Shown here piece after piece: positions 34,944 to 43,224 of a stretch of 56,903 nt of DNA. Position 1 is the stretch's first letter. Every line of letters begins with the position of its first letter. The position numbers and the translations under genes are program-made. The notes under the pieces were generated by a model. It ran no database searches and was not told the origin of the DNA. It was given only the letters and a program-made list of their open reading frames with translations. This DNA is from Halorubrum sp. Atlit-26R (GTDB lineage: Archaea; Halobacteriota; Halobacteria; Halobacteriales; Haloferacaceae). The DNA lies in contig NZ_QPLT01000021.1 of assembly GCF_003666015.1 (NCBI RefSeq), forward strand, positions 1 to 56,903. Direction: 5' to 3'.

Positions 34944-36827
34944 TCAGCCGCCGTCGCCCTCGTCGGGCGGCTCTGCTTCGGTGATCCGGTAGAGCTCCAT
35001 CCCGCCGTTCTGCTGGATGCGAGCGATCCGATCGTGGCGGTCGAGACGCTCGAACCCCGACCTGGGGAACCGCAACTCGTCGTAGAGGACGACCTCCTGA
35101 AGCACGTCGCCCTCTTGGACGACGAGGTACCGGTCCTCGTCGAACGCCGACGGGAGCCCGGCCCTGAACTGCTCCCCGGTCACCCCGCCGTCGAGCAGGG
35201 CGAGGTCCGGGTCGGTCTCGCCGGCGTTCCGCCCGTAGTAGGCGTCGACGTATCGCCCTTCGCCGCCGCGGAGACCGAGTAACGGCGTCTCGCCGTCGTG
35301 GTGCTCGAAGAGCACCTCGTGGCCGGAGAGGTCGGCCGCGGTCACCTGCTTGTTCGACTGGTACATGTACGGCGACGCGTGGACCGCGACCAGCTGGCCG
35401 GTGAGCAGCACCGCGAGCACCGCCACCACCACGGCGAGCCGCTTCGCGGGGAGCCCGCCGCCGGCCAGCCGCCCCGCCCCGTCGGCGATTCGCCGCACAG
35501 GCCCGCCGACCGCCGGCGAGGCGACCTCGGTGTTCGCGCGCCGGATCAGCGACGCCAGTCCGACCCCGCCGACGACGGTCACCAGCGCGGAGATGAACCC
35601 GAGGAACCGGAAGTAGTGGTCCCCTTGGTCGGCCAGGAAGATCACCACGAACAGCCCCAAGGGCGGGACGGTGCCGATCGCGAGCAGCGGAACGAGCGCG
35701 TTCCGCGGCGAGTCGGACGACCGGACCACGTGGTACACCACGACCGCCGCGGCGAGGAAACAGAAGAGCGTCGTGACCCCGAACAGCTTGACGAACAGTT
35801 CGGGGACGCTCCCGCCGATAGCGGCGAGCGACTCGCTGCGCGTCTGCGTTCCGTCGCCCGTCGTGACGCCGGCCGTGAGGAGCCCGGTGACGACGTACTC
35901 GATCCGACCGACCGCGCGGCCGTGTTGGGTGATCCACGCGACGAGCCCGACCGCGAACACGACCGCGTGGACCCCGAGCGGCCGGTACCGCGCGACCGTT
36001 CCGTCGGGCGCGAACCAGTGCCCGAGGCCGACGACGACCGCGAGCGCCCCCACCAGCGAGAGGTACGTCATCGTCTCCTGCGGGTGGATGAACAGCAGGC
36101 CGATGCCGCCGAGCGCCAGCGCCACGCCCCACGGCGTCAGGAGCGGAAAGTCCTCGTCGTCGTCGGTGAGGTAGCGGAGCGTGAGCAGGAGCACGAACGG
36201 CGCGAAGAGGATCGCCTGACTCGACGGGTGTTGGACGAGGTGGACGCTGACCTCGTTGATCGGGAGCAACAGCAGTCCGGCCACGAGCCCGACCGGGACG
36301 GCCCACCGGGACTCGGTGAGCGCGCCGACGCAGAGCGGGATCGCCGTGACGTACACGAGGGGGAACACCAGCTCCGGGACGTACTGTAGCGTCAGCGTGA
36401 GGTCGAGCCCGGTGAGCTCGCCGAGGAAGATCCCGACGAGGTGCGTGCCCGGGTAGACGATGCCCGCCGGGTTGAGCGCGCCGGACCGGATCTCGCGCGC
36501 CCAGCCGAGGTGCGAGAGCGAGTCGCCCGCGCCGTAGAACGCGTACGAGCGCAGTATCGGGATCGCGGTGACCGCGAGCAGGCACCCGGCCCCGAGCAGC
36601 AGCGCGCCGTCGACCAGTCGCCGCGAGTCGGTGCCGAACAGCACCGAGAGGGCCGCGACGCCCGCCACGGCGATACCGAGCCAGAACGCGACCGGCGTCG
36701 CCCGGTAGATCGAGAGCTCGTACCCGGTGGCCGGCGACGCGTGCGCGGCGACGATCGCGGCCGTGAACGCGAGGAACCCGAGGGTCAACACGCCCTTGAA
36801 CGTCGGTGATGGGGAAGTGCCTGACAT
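34944..36827 (-). CDS. Large polytopic membrane protein, GT-C-like
   Basis: This 627-residue protein has about 13 predicted helices and a C-terminal soluble part (from about 500). The first extracellular loop has RSYAFYGAGDSLSHLGWARE, the D-rich loop usual in GT-C glycosyltransferases, and further on GIVYPGTHLVGIFLGELTGL and HLVQHPSSQAILFAPFVLLL. The C-terminal domain has DLSGHEVLFEHHDGETPLLG and GGEGRYVDAYYGRNAGETDP. It resembles haloarchaeal proteins annotated as hypothetical membrane glycosyltransferases. The role is inferred: transfer of a lipid-linked sugar on the outer face. An ATAACAAA box (36877-36884) is 50-57 bases upstream, so the leader is about 24 bases. It is convergent with 34702. 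Confidence 0.75.
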   Translation of the reverse strand: MSGTSPSPTFKGVLTLGFLAFTAAIVAAHASPATGYELSIYRATPVAFWLGIAVAGVAALSVLFGTDSRRLVDGALLLGAGCLLAVTAIPILRSYAFYGAGDSLSHLGWAREIRSGALNPAGIVYPGTHLVGIFLGELTGLDLTLTLQYVPELVFPLVYVTAIPLCVGALTESRWAVPVGLVAGLLLLPINEVSVHLVQHPSSQAILFAPFVLLLTLRYLTDDDEDFPLLTPWGVALALGGIGLLFIHPQETMTYLSLVGALAVVVGLGHWFAPDGTVARYRPLGVHAVVFAVGLVAWITQHGRAVGRIEYVVTGLLTAGVTTGDGTQTRSESLAAIGGSVPELFVKLFGVTTLFCFLAAAVVVYHVVRSSDSPRNALVPLLAIGTVPPLGLFVVIFLADQGDHYFRFLGFISALVTVVGGVGLASLIRRANTEVASPAVGGPVRRIADGAGRLAGGGLPAKRLAVVVAVLAVLLTGQLVAVHASPYMYQSNKQVTAADLSGHEVLFEHHDGETPLLGLRGGEGRYVDAYYGRNAGETDPDLALLDGGVTGEQFRAGLPSAFDEDRYLVVQEGDVLQEVVLYDELRFPRSGFERLDRHDRIARIQQNGGMELYRITEAEPPDEGDGG

Positions 36828-37001
36828 GGTGCTCCCGCCGCGGGACGGAACGGGGAGACGACGGGACGACCCAGCCTTTGTTATGGGTCGGCTTCGGCGG
36901 TAGGAGGCCTCTGGGCGGGCGGTCGAGCCCGAGACGACTCAGGCGACCGCGTCCGGGACCCCGTGGTCAGGTGCCCCCGCCCGGCGGCGCGCAGCAGGGG
37001 G

Positions 37002-37526
37002 TCACGCCGGCGACGGCGCGTCCGGCTCCGCCGACGAGACGTCCGAAAGGACCGCGTACGTCACGCCGAGGGCGACCCCGTACGCGACGTGTCCCGCCAT
37101 GCTCGTGGGGTCGACGTTCGGCACCGCGGGCGCTCCGGCGAACCCCACCGCACCGAGCCAGACCGGCATGACGACGGCTCCGAGGATCACCCAGAGGACG
37201 AGTCCGTAGGTGAGTCCGACGAGCCCGCCGCCGCGGTTGGTGTCGAACTGGGCCCGGAGCCTCGCGGTGTCGGTGACCGCGGCGAAGGCGACCCCCAAGA
37301 CGACGGCGTGGCTCATGTGGAGCGTCCACCCGATGACCCCGGCCTCCGGGCCGAGCCCGTACAGGGCCGGAATCGCCGTGTGGATCACGCCCGGAGACGA
37401 CACCGAGAGCAGCACCCCGAACAGGAGTCCGCCCACGAGCCCGCCGATCGCGCCACGTTTCCACCCGACCATCCCGGGTGTCGATTCGATTGCTCGGTCT
37501 CTGTCGGTCGTCGTTTCGGTACTCAT
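37002..37526 (-). CDS. Four-helix membrane protein of unknown function
   Basis: This 174-residue protein has four hydrophobic stretches: KRGAIGGLVGGLLFGVLLSV, IGWTLHMSHAVVLGVAFAAV, GLTYGLVLWVILGAVVMPVW, and AGHVAYGVALGVTYAVLSDV. The repeated His/Gly spacing in helices 2 and 4 (WTLHMSHAVVLGVAF, MAGHVAYGVALGVTY) suggests internal duplication. Similar haloarchaeal proteins are annotated as histidine kinases by mistake; no kinase domain is present. ACATAACGA at about -25 to -33 may be its promoter. Confidence 0.7.
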   Translation of the reverse strand: MSTETTTDRDRAIESTPGMVGWKRGAIGGLVGGLLFGVLLSVSSPGVIHTAIPALYGLGPEAGVIGWTLHMSHAVVLGVAFAAVTDTARLRAQFDTNRGGGLVGLTYGLVLWVILGAVVMPVWLGAVGFAGAPAVPNVDPTSMAGHVAYGVALGVTYAVLSDVSSAEPDAPSPA

Positions 37527-38032
37527 GCCTGTGTACTAAGCACGCTGTCGACTTCGTTATGTACCTCAATGCCGGCGGTGTGACTCGCCGTACTCGTCTC
37601 TCTCCCACGGCCCGACGCGGCGTTCCCTCCGGGATCGCGCGAAACGGGCAGGCTACTCGTTTCTCGCCCGGTGAGACCGACGAACCGACCGTCCGCGATA
37701 CGCGGTCGTCCCGAAACGGCGGCGCGGCGGGAGTCGCCGTAGCCGTCGTGGACCCGATCCGGACACTGCCCGCCGGAACCGTCTCCGTCACCGATGTTGC
37801 GGCGGTGGGAGCTCGCAGACGGCGCGAGCGACGCGTCCGTGCCGCCTCGGTCGGCGGGTACCAACCGGGCGGCACCGACGGGCAGCGCGGTCGGTGGTAG
37901 CGCTTGTACTGACCGCCCGGCCCAGTTGGATTGGGTGTAGGGGGGGAACTGAGGCCGAGCGGTCACACGTCCGTTCGACGGACCCTCACTTCGTTACGCG
38001 GTGATTACCGATTCCGGCCGCCGGCGGGGCGG
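37527..38032. other. Intergenic region without a supported gene
   Basis: About 506 bases between two leftward genes. Possible reading frames are Arg/Ser/Thr-rich and not haloarchaeal in composition. A G7 run lies at 37940-37946, and TTGGATTGGGTGTAGGG precedes it. I see no promoter or RNA gene. Confidence 0.45.
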
Positions 38033-38623
38033 TCACTCCGCCTCGGAGCGGGTCCAGTGGTATCCCGCCAGCCCGAGGATCGACAGGAGGGCGGCGGCGA
38101 GCGGGACCGCCGCCGCGCCGGTACCGACTCCCCACGCGAAGAGAAACGCGGCGAGGCCGCCGCCCGAGAGCGCGCAGTAGTACGCCGGCCAGTGCCGCGT
38201 CGCGTCGGAACGGTCCTCCTCTTCGAGGTACGCGACGAACGCGTCGGCCGCCGACCCGCGCTCGACGGTGCCCCGGTTTTTGTCGAACTCGATCGCGTCC
38301 GCGTCGTCCATCCTCGGGAGGTGACACTGGTAGAGTCCGACGTAGACGCGCTTTCGTTCCTGGGCGTTGAGCGCGTTCGGCGGCTTGTCGTTCTCGATCC
38401 CCCCGATGCGTTCCGCGAGATCGCTCAGCGTCGTCTGGCCGTTCTCCTCTTCGATCGCCTCCATCACCAGCCGCCGTCGCTGGTTCCGGAGCACGTCGAA
38501 GATCACGTCGAGCGAGACTCGCTGTGAGTTATCTCCCTCGGTCGACTCCGCGGCGGGCTCCGAGCCCGGTTGTTGCGAACGGTCCGTCTGGTCCTGCCGG
38601 TCAGCTGTCTCTGTAACACTCAT
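38033..38623 (-). CDS. DUF7344-type winged-helix membrane protein
   Basis: This 196-residue protein has a disordered acidic N-terminus, then SLDVIFDVLRNQRRRLVMEA, GQTTLSDLAERIGGIEND, and QERKRVYVGLYQCHLPRMDD, ADAIEFDKNRGTVERGSAAD, the DUF7344 winged-helix domain common in haloarchaea. Two transmembrane segments follow (about 144-184: WPAYYCALSGGGLAAFLFAW, VPLAAALLSILGLAGYHW). Such proteins are candidate membrane-tethered regulators of a few genes. Targets are unknown. Confidence 0.85.
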   Translation of the reverse strand: MSVTETADRQDQTDRSQQPGSEPAAESTEGDNSQRVSLDVIFDVLRNQRRRLVMEAIEEENGQTTLSDLAERIGGIENDKPPNALNAQERKRVYVGLYQCHLPRMDDADAIEFDKNRGTVERGSAADAFVAYLEEEDRSDATRHWPAYYCALSGGGLAAFLFAWGVGTGAAAVPLAAALLSILGLAGYHWTRSEAE

Positions 38624-39255
38624 TGATAATCGATGGGTCCGTCGTGTGTGTTCTGCTGAGGGTTCGCCGCGGATGTACGGTCTCCCGGCCGGTGCCGCTC
38701 GGCGGCGGACCCCCCGGTCCGACGAGGCGTCCGAGCCCGGGCTCGCGGTCTCCGTCCCTCTCCGATCGTTGTGCCCGCTATTTCGGTCCTCATAGTGTGT
38801 CCCGTGGAACGTTACGCGTCCCGTTCGAGCGACGGACGACGGCCAAACGTGTCGGGCCGCCGTCCGGAATCCACGTCGCTAATACTGACACGAGTAATTA
38901 AAACCCGCAGATGCTTTCGACGCCGTCCACGTCGGTATGCGTCTGTTACCGCCCGGTCGGGCGGAGTGGGCCGCGAGACGGCGACCGGCCGCAGTTCCCT
39001 TCCGCCGGTATCGTGCGCCCGCAGCGAGCGGCTCCGTAACGGCCGGCTACGCGACGACCGACCGGTTCCGATCGCGTCGCCGACGGACGAGCGCTCCCGT
39101 CGCGGCCGGGGCTCACGGACACCCTCTCGACCGGGAATCGGGACCGAGAGAGGGACCGAGCGGCTGCGTCGCCGCGTCGGTCGACGAGCGGCGCCCGCCG
39201 ACGAGCGCGCGACAGGCCGAGTATAACAAAGCCCGGACGCCGGTCCCCTCGTCGC
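38624..39255. other. Intergenic region with ATAACAAA promoter
   Basis: Frames here are Arg-rich shadows. ATAACAAA at 39223-39230 lies 26-33 bases before ATG 39256. The AT-rich stretch CTAATACTGACACGAGTAAT at 38879 has no clear gene behind it. Confidence 0.45.
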
Positions 39256-39384
39256 ATGAGCGAGACACCGTGCTCGACCGATCTCGCGCCGCTCTCGACC
39301 GAGTTCGCGCTCGTGGCGGCGGCGGGCCGGGCGGAGCGCGCACGGAACGGCGCCGGCGCGTGGCGGTCGTGGGGCCACCGATGA
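39256..39384 (+). CDS. Possible 42-residue leader gene coupled to the PKD protein
   Basis: ATG 39256 stands 26-33 bases after an ATAACAAA box, the position of a leaderless start. It encodes MSETPCSTDLAPLSTEFALV followed by a basic tail and ends at TGA 39382-39384, which overlaps the ATG of the PKD gene (ATGA). This arrangement would couple their translation. The peptide itself is not recognised. Confidence 0.4.
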   Translation: MSETPCSTDLAPLSTEFALVAAAGRAERARNGAGAWRSWGHR

Positions 39385-42300
39385 ACGGCAACGCCTCGCC
39401 GAGCGGACGTAGCCGCCGACTCGGGTGCCTCGCGATCGCGGTGTGTATTGCGCTCGCGGCGGTCACGGGAGCCGTCGCCGCCGATACCGAAGCGGCACGG
39501 AACGGACAGCCGACGGCCGCGCTCGATGCTCCGGCCGTCGCGCAGGTCCAAGAGAACGAGTCGTATCGGGTCGAGCAGGGCGACGACACCTTCACCGTCG
39601 ACTCGATCCGGGGCGGCTCGCAGACGGCCGCGGCGTTTTACGACTACCGCTCGGAGTTCGGCGATCCCCCGGGCAGCGCCTACAGCTCGTACGGAACCGT
39701 CGAATACCAGCGCGACGACACGAGTACCCTGTTCCTGTACGAGGGGTCCGACGGCCTCAGCCTCGTCGTCGTTCACGACAGGTACGCCGGCAACGAGAGC
39801 GGAACGACCGGCGGGACCGCATCGTTCGACGTCAGCGGACTCCCGACGACCGGGGAGTGGACGGTCGAGGACGACGACTACTCGGGCCAGCGAGACCGGT
39901 TCGACCACGGCGGATCGGAGAGTCAGCTCGACTGGGTCTGGCAGGAGGAGCGCACGGACGGCGCGGTGTTCACCGGCGTCGAGAGCGACTCCGTGATCAC
40001 GATCGATCCGCGGTTCAACGACGCGGCCCGCCTCGACCCCCGGACGCCCGGTGAGAACGGGACGATCACCGAGTGGGAGCTGGTGACGGCCACCCCCGGC
40101 GGGACCTCCCGCATCGAACTGGCGAGCCTCGATGGGCCCGTGACGGTCCGCGGGCCGGACGCGCCGCAGCAGTCACCGCCGACTCCGAACGCGAGCCTGA
40201 CGGTCGATCCGTCGTCGCCGGCGGTCGGCGAGACCGTCGTCCTCGACGCGTCCGGGACCGAGAGCGTGCGCCAGATCGCCGAGTACCGGTGGGACCTCAC
40301 CGGCGACGGCCAGACCGACGAGACGACAGACGAGCCGTCGATCGAGACGACGTTCTCCGCGGCCGGCGCGACGGCCCTCTCGGTGACGGCCGTCGACGTC
40401 GCAGGGAGGGCGGACACGGCGAGCGTCACGGTCGACGTCCGCCCCGGACCGCTGGAAGCGGTCATCGATGCCTCGGACGGGTCGTTCGACGTCGGTGAGG
40501 AGGTCGCGTTCGACGGCTCGGCGTCGACCGGCGCCCCGGAGACCTACGAGTGGGAGTTCGGCGACGGCACCAACGCGACCGGCGCGACCGTCGAGCACGT
40601 CTACGCCGAGCCCGGCACGTACACGGTCGCGCTGACGGTCGCGAACGCGACCGACGCCACGGACACCGCCGAGACGAGCGTCACCGTGGAGTCGCTGGCG
40701 CCGATCGCGAGCCTGACCGCCGATCCGCCCTCGCCGGTGATCGGCGAGACCGTGCTCCTCGACGCGTCCGACACCGAGAGTCAGCGATCGATCGACGAGT
40801 ACCGATGGGACCTCTCCGGTGACGGTCAGATCGACGAGACGACCGACGAGCCGACGATCGAGACGGCGTTCTCGGCGCCCGGCGCGGTTACGGTCTCGGT
40901 GACGGCCGTCGACGACGCCGGCGCGTCCGACGCGGCGAACGCCACGGTCGACGTCCGCTCCGGACCGCCGGAGGCCGTCGTCGACGCGTCGGACGAGTCG
41001 GTCGACGTCGGAGACGAGGTCGCGTTCGACGGCTCCGAGTCGGTCGGTGCGCCCGTGACGTACGAGTGGGACTTCGGCGACGGCGCGGGCGCGGCGGGGA
41101 CGACCGTGGAGCACGACTACGCCGAGCCCGGCACGTACACGGTCGCGCTGACGGTCGCGAACGCGACCAATGCCACGGACACGGCGACGACGACGGTGGA
41201 GGTGGAGGCGCCGGAGCCCGAGGCGGAGCTGTCGGCGCCCGAGGCCGCGGTCGTCGGCGACCCGGTCGAGCTCGACGCGAGCGACTCGACGGCGTACGGC
41301 GACGCGACCTACACCTGGAGCGTCGACGGAGAGACGGTGGGAGAGACGGCGGCGCCGGAGACGGAGGTCACGTTCGAGGCGGTCGGAGAGGTCCAGACCG
41401 AGGTCACCGTGACGGACGGGCTGAACCGAACGGACACCGACGACGACGAGACCGATGTACAGTACGGAGTCGACGCCGCCGCAGCGGCGAACCCGACGAC
41501 CGTCGAGCCGAACGGATCGGTCGCCTTCGACGCGGCGGGATCCACGCTCGACGGGACGAGCCTGCGTAACGCGACCGCGGACTGGGAGTTCGGCGACGGC
41601 GAGACGGCGACCGGCCGGACCGTGACGCACGCGTACGGCGAGCCGGGCACGTACGACGCGACCGTCACGGTCTCCGCACCGGATCACGTGGCGGACGAGG
41701 CGACCGTCGAAGTCACCGTTACCGATCCCGGTGACGGCGGCGATGGGGGCGACGGCGGAGACGGTGGTGACGGCGGAGACGGTGGTGACGGCGGAGACGG
41801 CGGAGACGGTGGTGACGGCGGAGACGGCGGAGACGGTGGTGACGGCGGAGACGGCGGAGATGGAGGCAACGGCGGCGGTGGCGGCGGTGGCGGTGGCGGC
41901 GGTGGCGGCGGTGGTGGTGGTGGCGGTGGCGGCGGGGGCGGCGGTGCCGCTCCCGCGCCGTCGGGCCCCGTCACGGCCACCGTTACGAACGGCAACGGGT
42001 CGATCGCGCGGCTGACGGCGAGCGACGTGGACGCCGGACGGCCCGTCGAGGCCGACCTCGAAGCCGGGGACCCGGTGCGGCTGGAGGCGATGGTCATCGA
42101 GACCGCCGAGCGGCGCGACTCGTTCGAGGCGTCGCTCCACCGGCCCGCGGACGGCGTTCCGCCCGGCGCGCTCCCGCGGGCCGAGACCGCCTTCGAACTC
42201 CGCTCGAACGCCGAGATAGCGTCGGTCGCGTACAGGTTCGACGTCGACCGCGACGCGGTGGCGGAGGTCGGTGTCCCGCCGGACGCGCTCACGGTGTTCC

Positions 42301-43124
42301 GGGCGACCGGGAGCGGCTGGGAACCGACGGACACCGAGACCCGGATCGACGGGGGCGACGTGACCGTCGAGGCGACCGTCGACGCGAGCGGCGACGGAAC
42401 GGGGCCGCTGGTCGTCGGCGTCGGCGCCGACGCGCCCGTGGTGTGGGTCAGCGAGGTGCGGGCCGACGACGCCGTCGTCGACCGGCCGTTCGAGGCGACC
42501 GTGGTCATCGAAAACGGCGGGACGGCCGCGGGCGAGATCACCGTTCCGGTCACGCTGAAAGGCACCCGGGTCGCGACGGTCGAGCGGTCGGTCGAAGCGG
42601 GGAGTCGGGTCAACGCCACGGTGACCCTCACCCACGGGACGAGCGAGGCCGTCACGGTCGGCGCCGGGGAAGCCGAGACGGAGGTTCGCGTCCGCGACCC
42701 GACGACCGACACCGCGGTGACCGGCGTGACGGTGAGCGACGAGGCGATAGCGACCGGCAACGCGACGACGGTCACCCTCGCCGTTCGCAACGACGGGACC
42801 GTTCCCGACGACTACCGCGTCGCGTTCGAGATCGACGGGACGGTCGCCGGCGCCGAGACCGTCACCGTTCCGCCGGGCGAGACGGTTCGGGTCGCGTTCG
42901 AACAGCGGTTCGAGACCCCCGGCACCTACCGCGTCGGATCCGGGAACCGAACGGCGACGATCGCGGTCGGCGACGGGTCGGAGCGGTCGCCCGGCGGGAA
43001 CGGCACCGGCGGCGAGGGCGGCGGCGAGACCGAGGACGGGGCGCCCGGATTCACCCCCACGACCGCGCTGCTCGCGCTGCTCGCCGCCGCGCTGCTCGCG
43101 CGCCGCCGTCGCGCCGCCCGGTAA
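39381..43124 (+). CDS. PKD-repeat surface protein with PGF-CTERM anchor
   Basis: This 1247-residue protein has a Sec signal (LGCLAIAVCIALAAVTGAVA, 14-33) and an N-terminal domain (about 45-265). It then has about six PKD-type domains (268-784), such as VIDASDGSFDVGEEVAFDGS and YEWEFGDGTNATG / HVYAEPGTYTVALTV, in two kinds that alternate. A Gly/Asp repeat and a poly-Gly run follow (784-858), then a PGF-pre-PGF-like domain (ATVTNGNGSIARLTASDVDA), a CARDB-like domain, and a C-terminal PGFTPTTALLALLAAALLA RRRR tripartite signal for archaeosortase A. It is processed and lipid-anchored at the cell surface, probably as an adhesin or S-layer-associated protein. ATG 39381 is chosen because the signal peptide starts there. 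Confidence 0.9.
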   Translation: MNGNASPSGRSRRLGCLAIAVCIALAAVTGAVAADTEAARNGQPTAALDAPAVAQVQENESYRVEQGDDTFTVDSIRGGSQTAAAFYDYRSEFGDPPGSAYSSYGTVEYQRDDTSTLFLYEGSDGLSLVVVHDRYAGNESGTTGGTASFDVSGLPTTGEWTVEDDDYSGQRDRFDHGGSESQLDWVWQEERTDGAVFTGVESDSVITIDPRFNDAARLDPRTPGENGTITEWELVTATPGGTSRIELASLDGPVTVRGPDAPQQSPPTPNASLTVDPSSPAVGETVVLDASGTESVRQIAEYRWDLTGDGQTDETTDEPSIETTFSAAGATALSVTAVDVAGRADTASVTVDVRPGPLEAVIDASDGSFDVGEEVAFDGSASTGAPETYEWEFGDGTNATGATVEHVYAEPGTYTVALTVANATDATDTAETSVTVESLAPIASLTADPPSPVIGETVLLDASDTESQRSIDEYRWDLSGDGQIDETTDEPTIETAFSAPGAVTVSVTAVDDAGASDAANATVDVRSGPPEAVVDASDESVDVGDEVAFDGSESVGAPVTYEWDFGDGAGAAGTTVEHDYAEPGTYTVALTVANATNATDTATTTVEVEAPEPEAELSAPEAAVVGDPVELDASDSTAYGDATYTWSVDGETVGETAAPETEVTFEAVGEVQTEVTVTDGLNRTDTDDDETDVQYGVDAAAAANPTTVEPNGSVAFDAAGSTLDGTSLRNATADWEFGDGETATGRTVTHAYGEPGTYDATVTVSAPDHVADEATVEVTVTDPGDGGDGGDGGDGGDGGDGGDGGDGGDGGDGGDGGDGGDGGDGGDGGNGGGGGGGGGGGGGGGGGGGGGGGGGAAPAPSGPVTATVTNGNGSIARLTASDVDAGRPVEADLEAGDPVRLEAMVIETAERRDSFEASLHRPADGVPPGALPRAETAFELRSNAEIASVAYRFDVDRDAVAEVGVPPDALTVFRATGSGWEPTDTETRIDGGDVTVEATVDASGDGTGPLVVGVGADAPVVWVSEVRADDAVVDRPFEATVVIENGGTAAGEITVPVTLKGTRVATVERSVEAGSRVNATVTLTHGTSEAVTVGAGEAETEVRVRDPTTDTAVTGVTVSDEAIATGNATTVTLAVRNDGTVPDDYRVAFEIDGTVAGAETVTVPPGETVRVAFEQRFETPGTYRVGSGNRTATIAVGDGSERSPGGNGTGGEGGGETEDGAPGFTPTTALLALLAAALLARRRRAAR
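41732..41946 (+). repeat. GGCGGAGACGGTGGTGAC minisatellite and poly-Gly tract
   Basis: An 18-base unit and 9-base derivatives repeat from about 41750 to 41865, encoding GDGGDGG. They are followed by GGCGGTGGC-type repeats up to 41946, encoding a Gly run of about 26. The tract lies within the PKD protein and is prone to slip in steps of 9 bases, which keeps the frame. Confidence 0.85.
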
Positions 43125-43224
43125 GCCCTCCGCGATCCGGGGCCCGGACGGTCCGCCCGGCCGCCGCCCGTTCGACGCGGGGAACGGTCTTGCCGCTGGA
43201 CGGCGTAGTGACGGACGTAGCCCC

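Noticed and set aside
34681-36585. 634-codon minus-strand frame overlapping the polytopic membrane protein
   Set aside because: Arg-rich off-frame reading of the real membrane gene; no haloarchaeal composition.
38937-39380. N-terminal extension of 148 codons on the PKD protein
   Set aside because: Arg-rich sequence before a clear Sec signal peptide at 39381; contains the promoter box at 39223.
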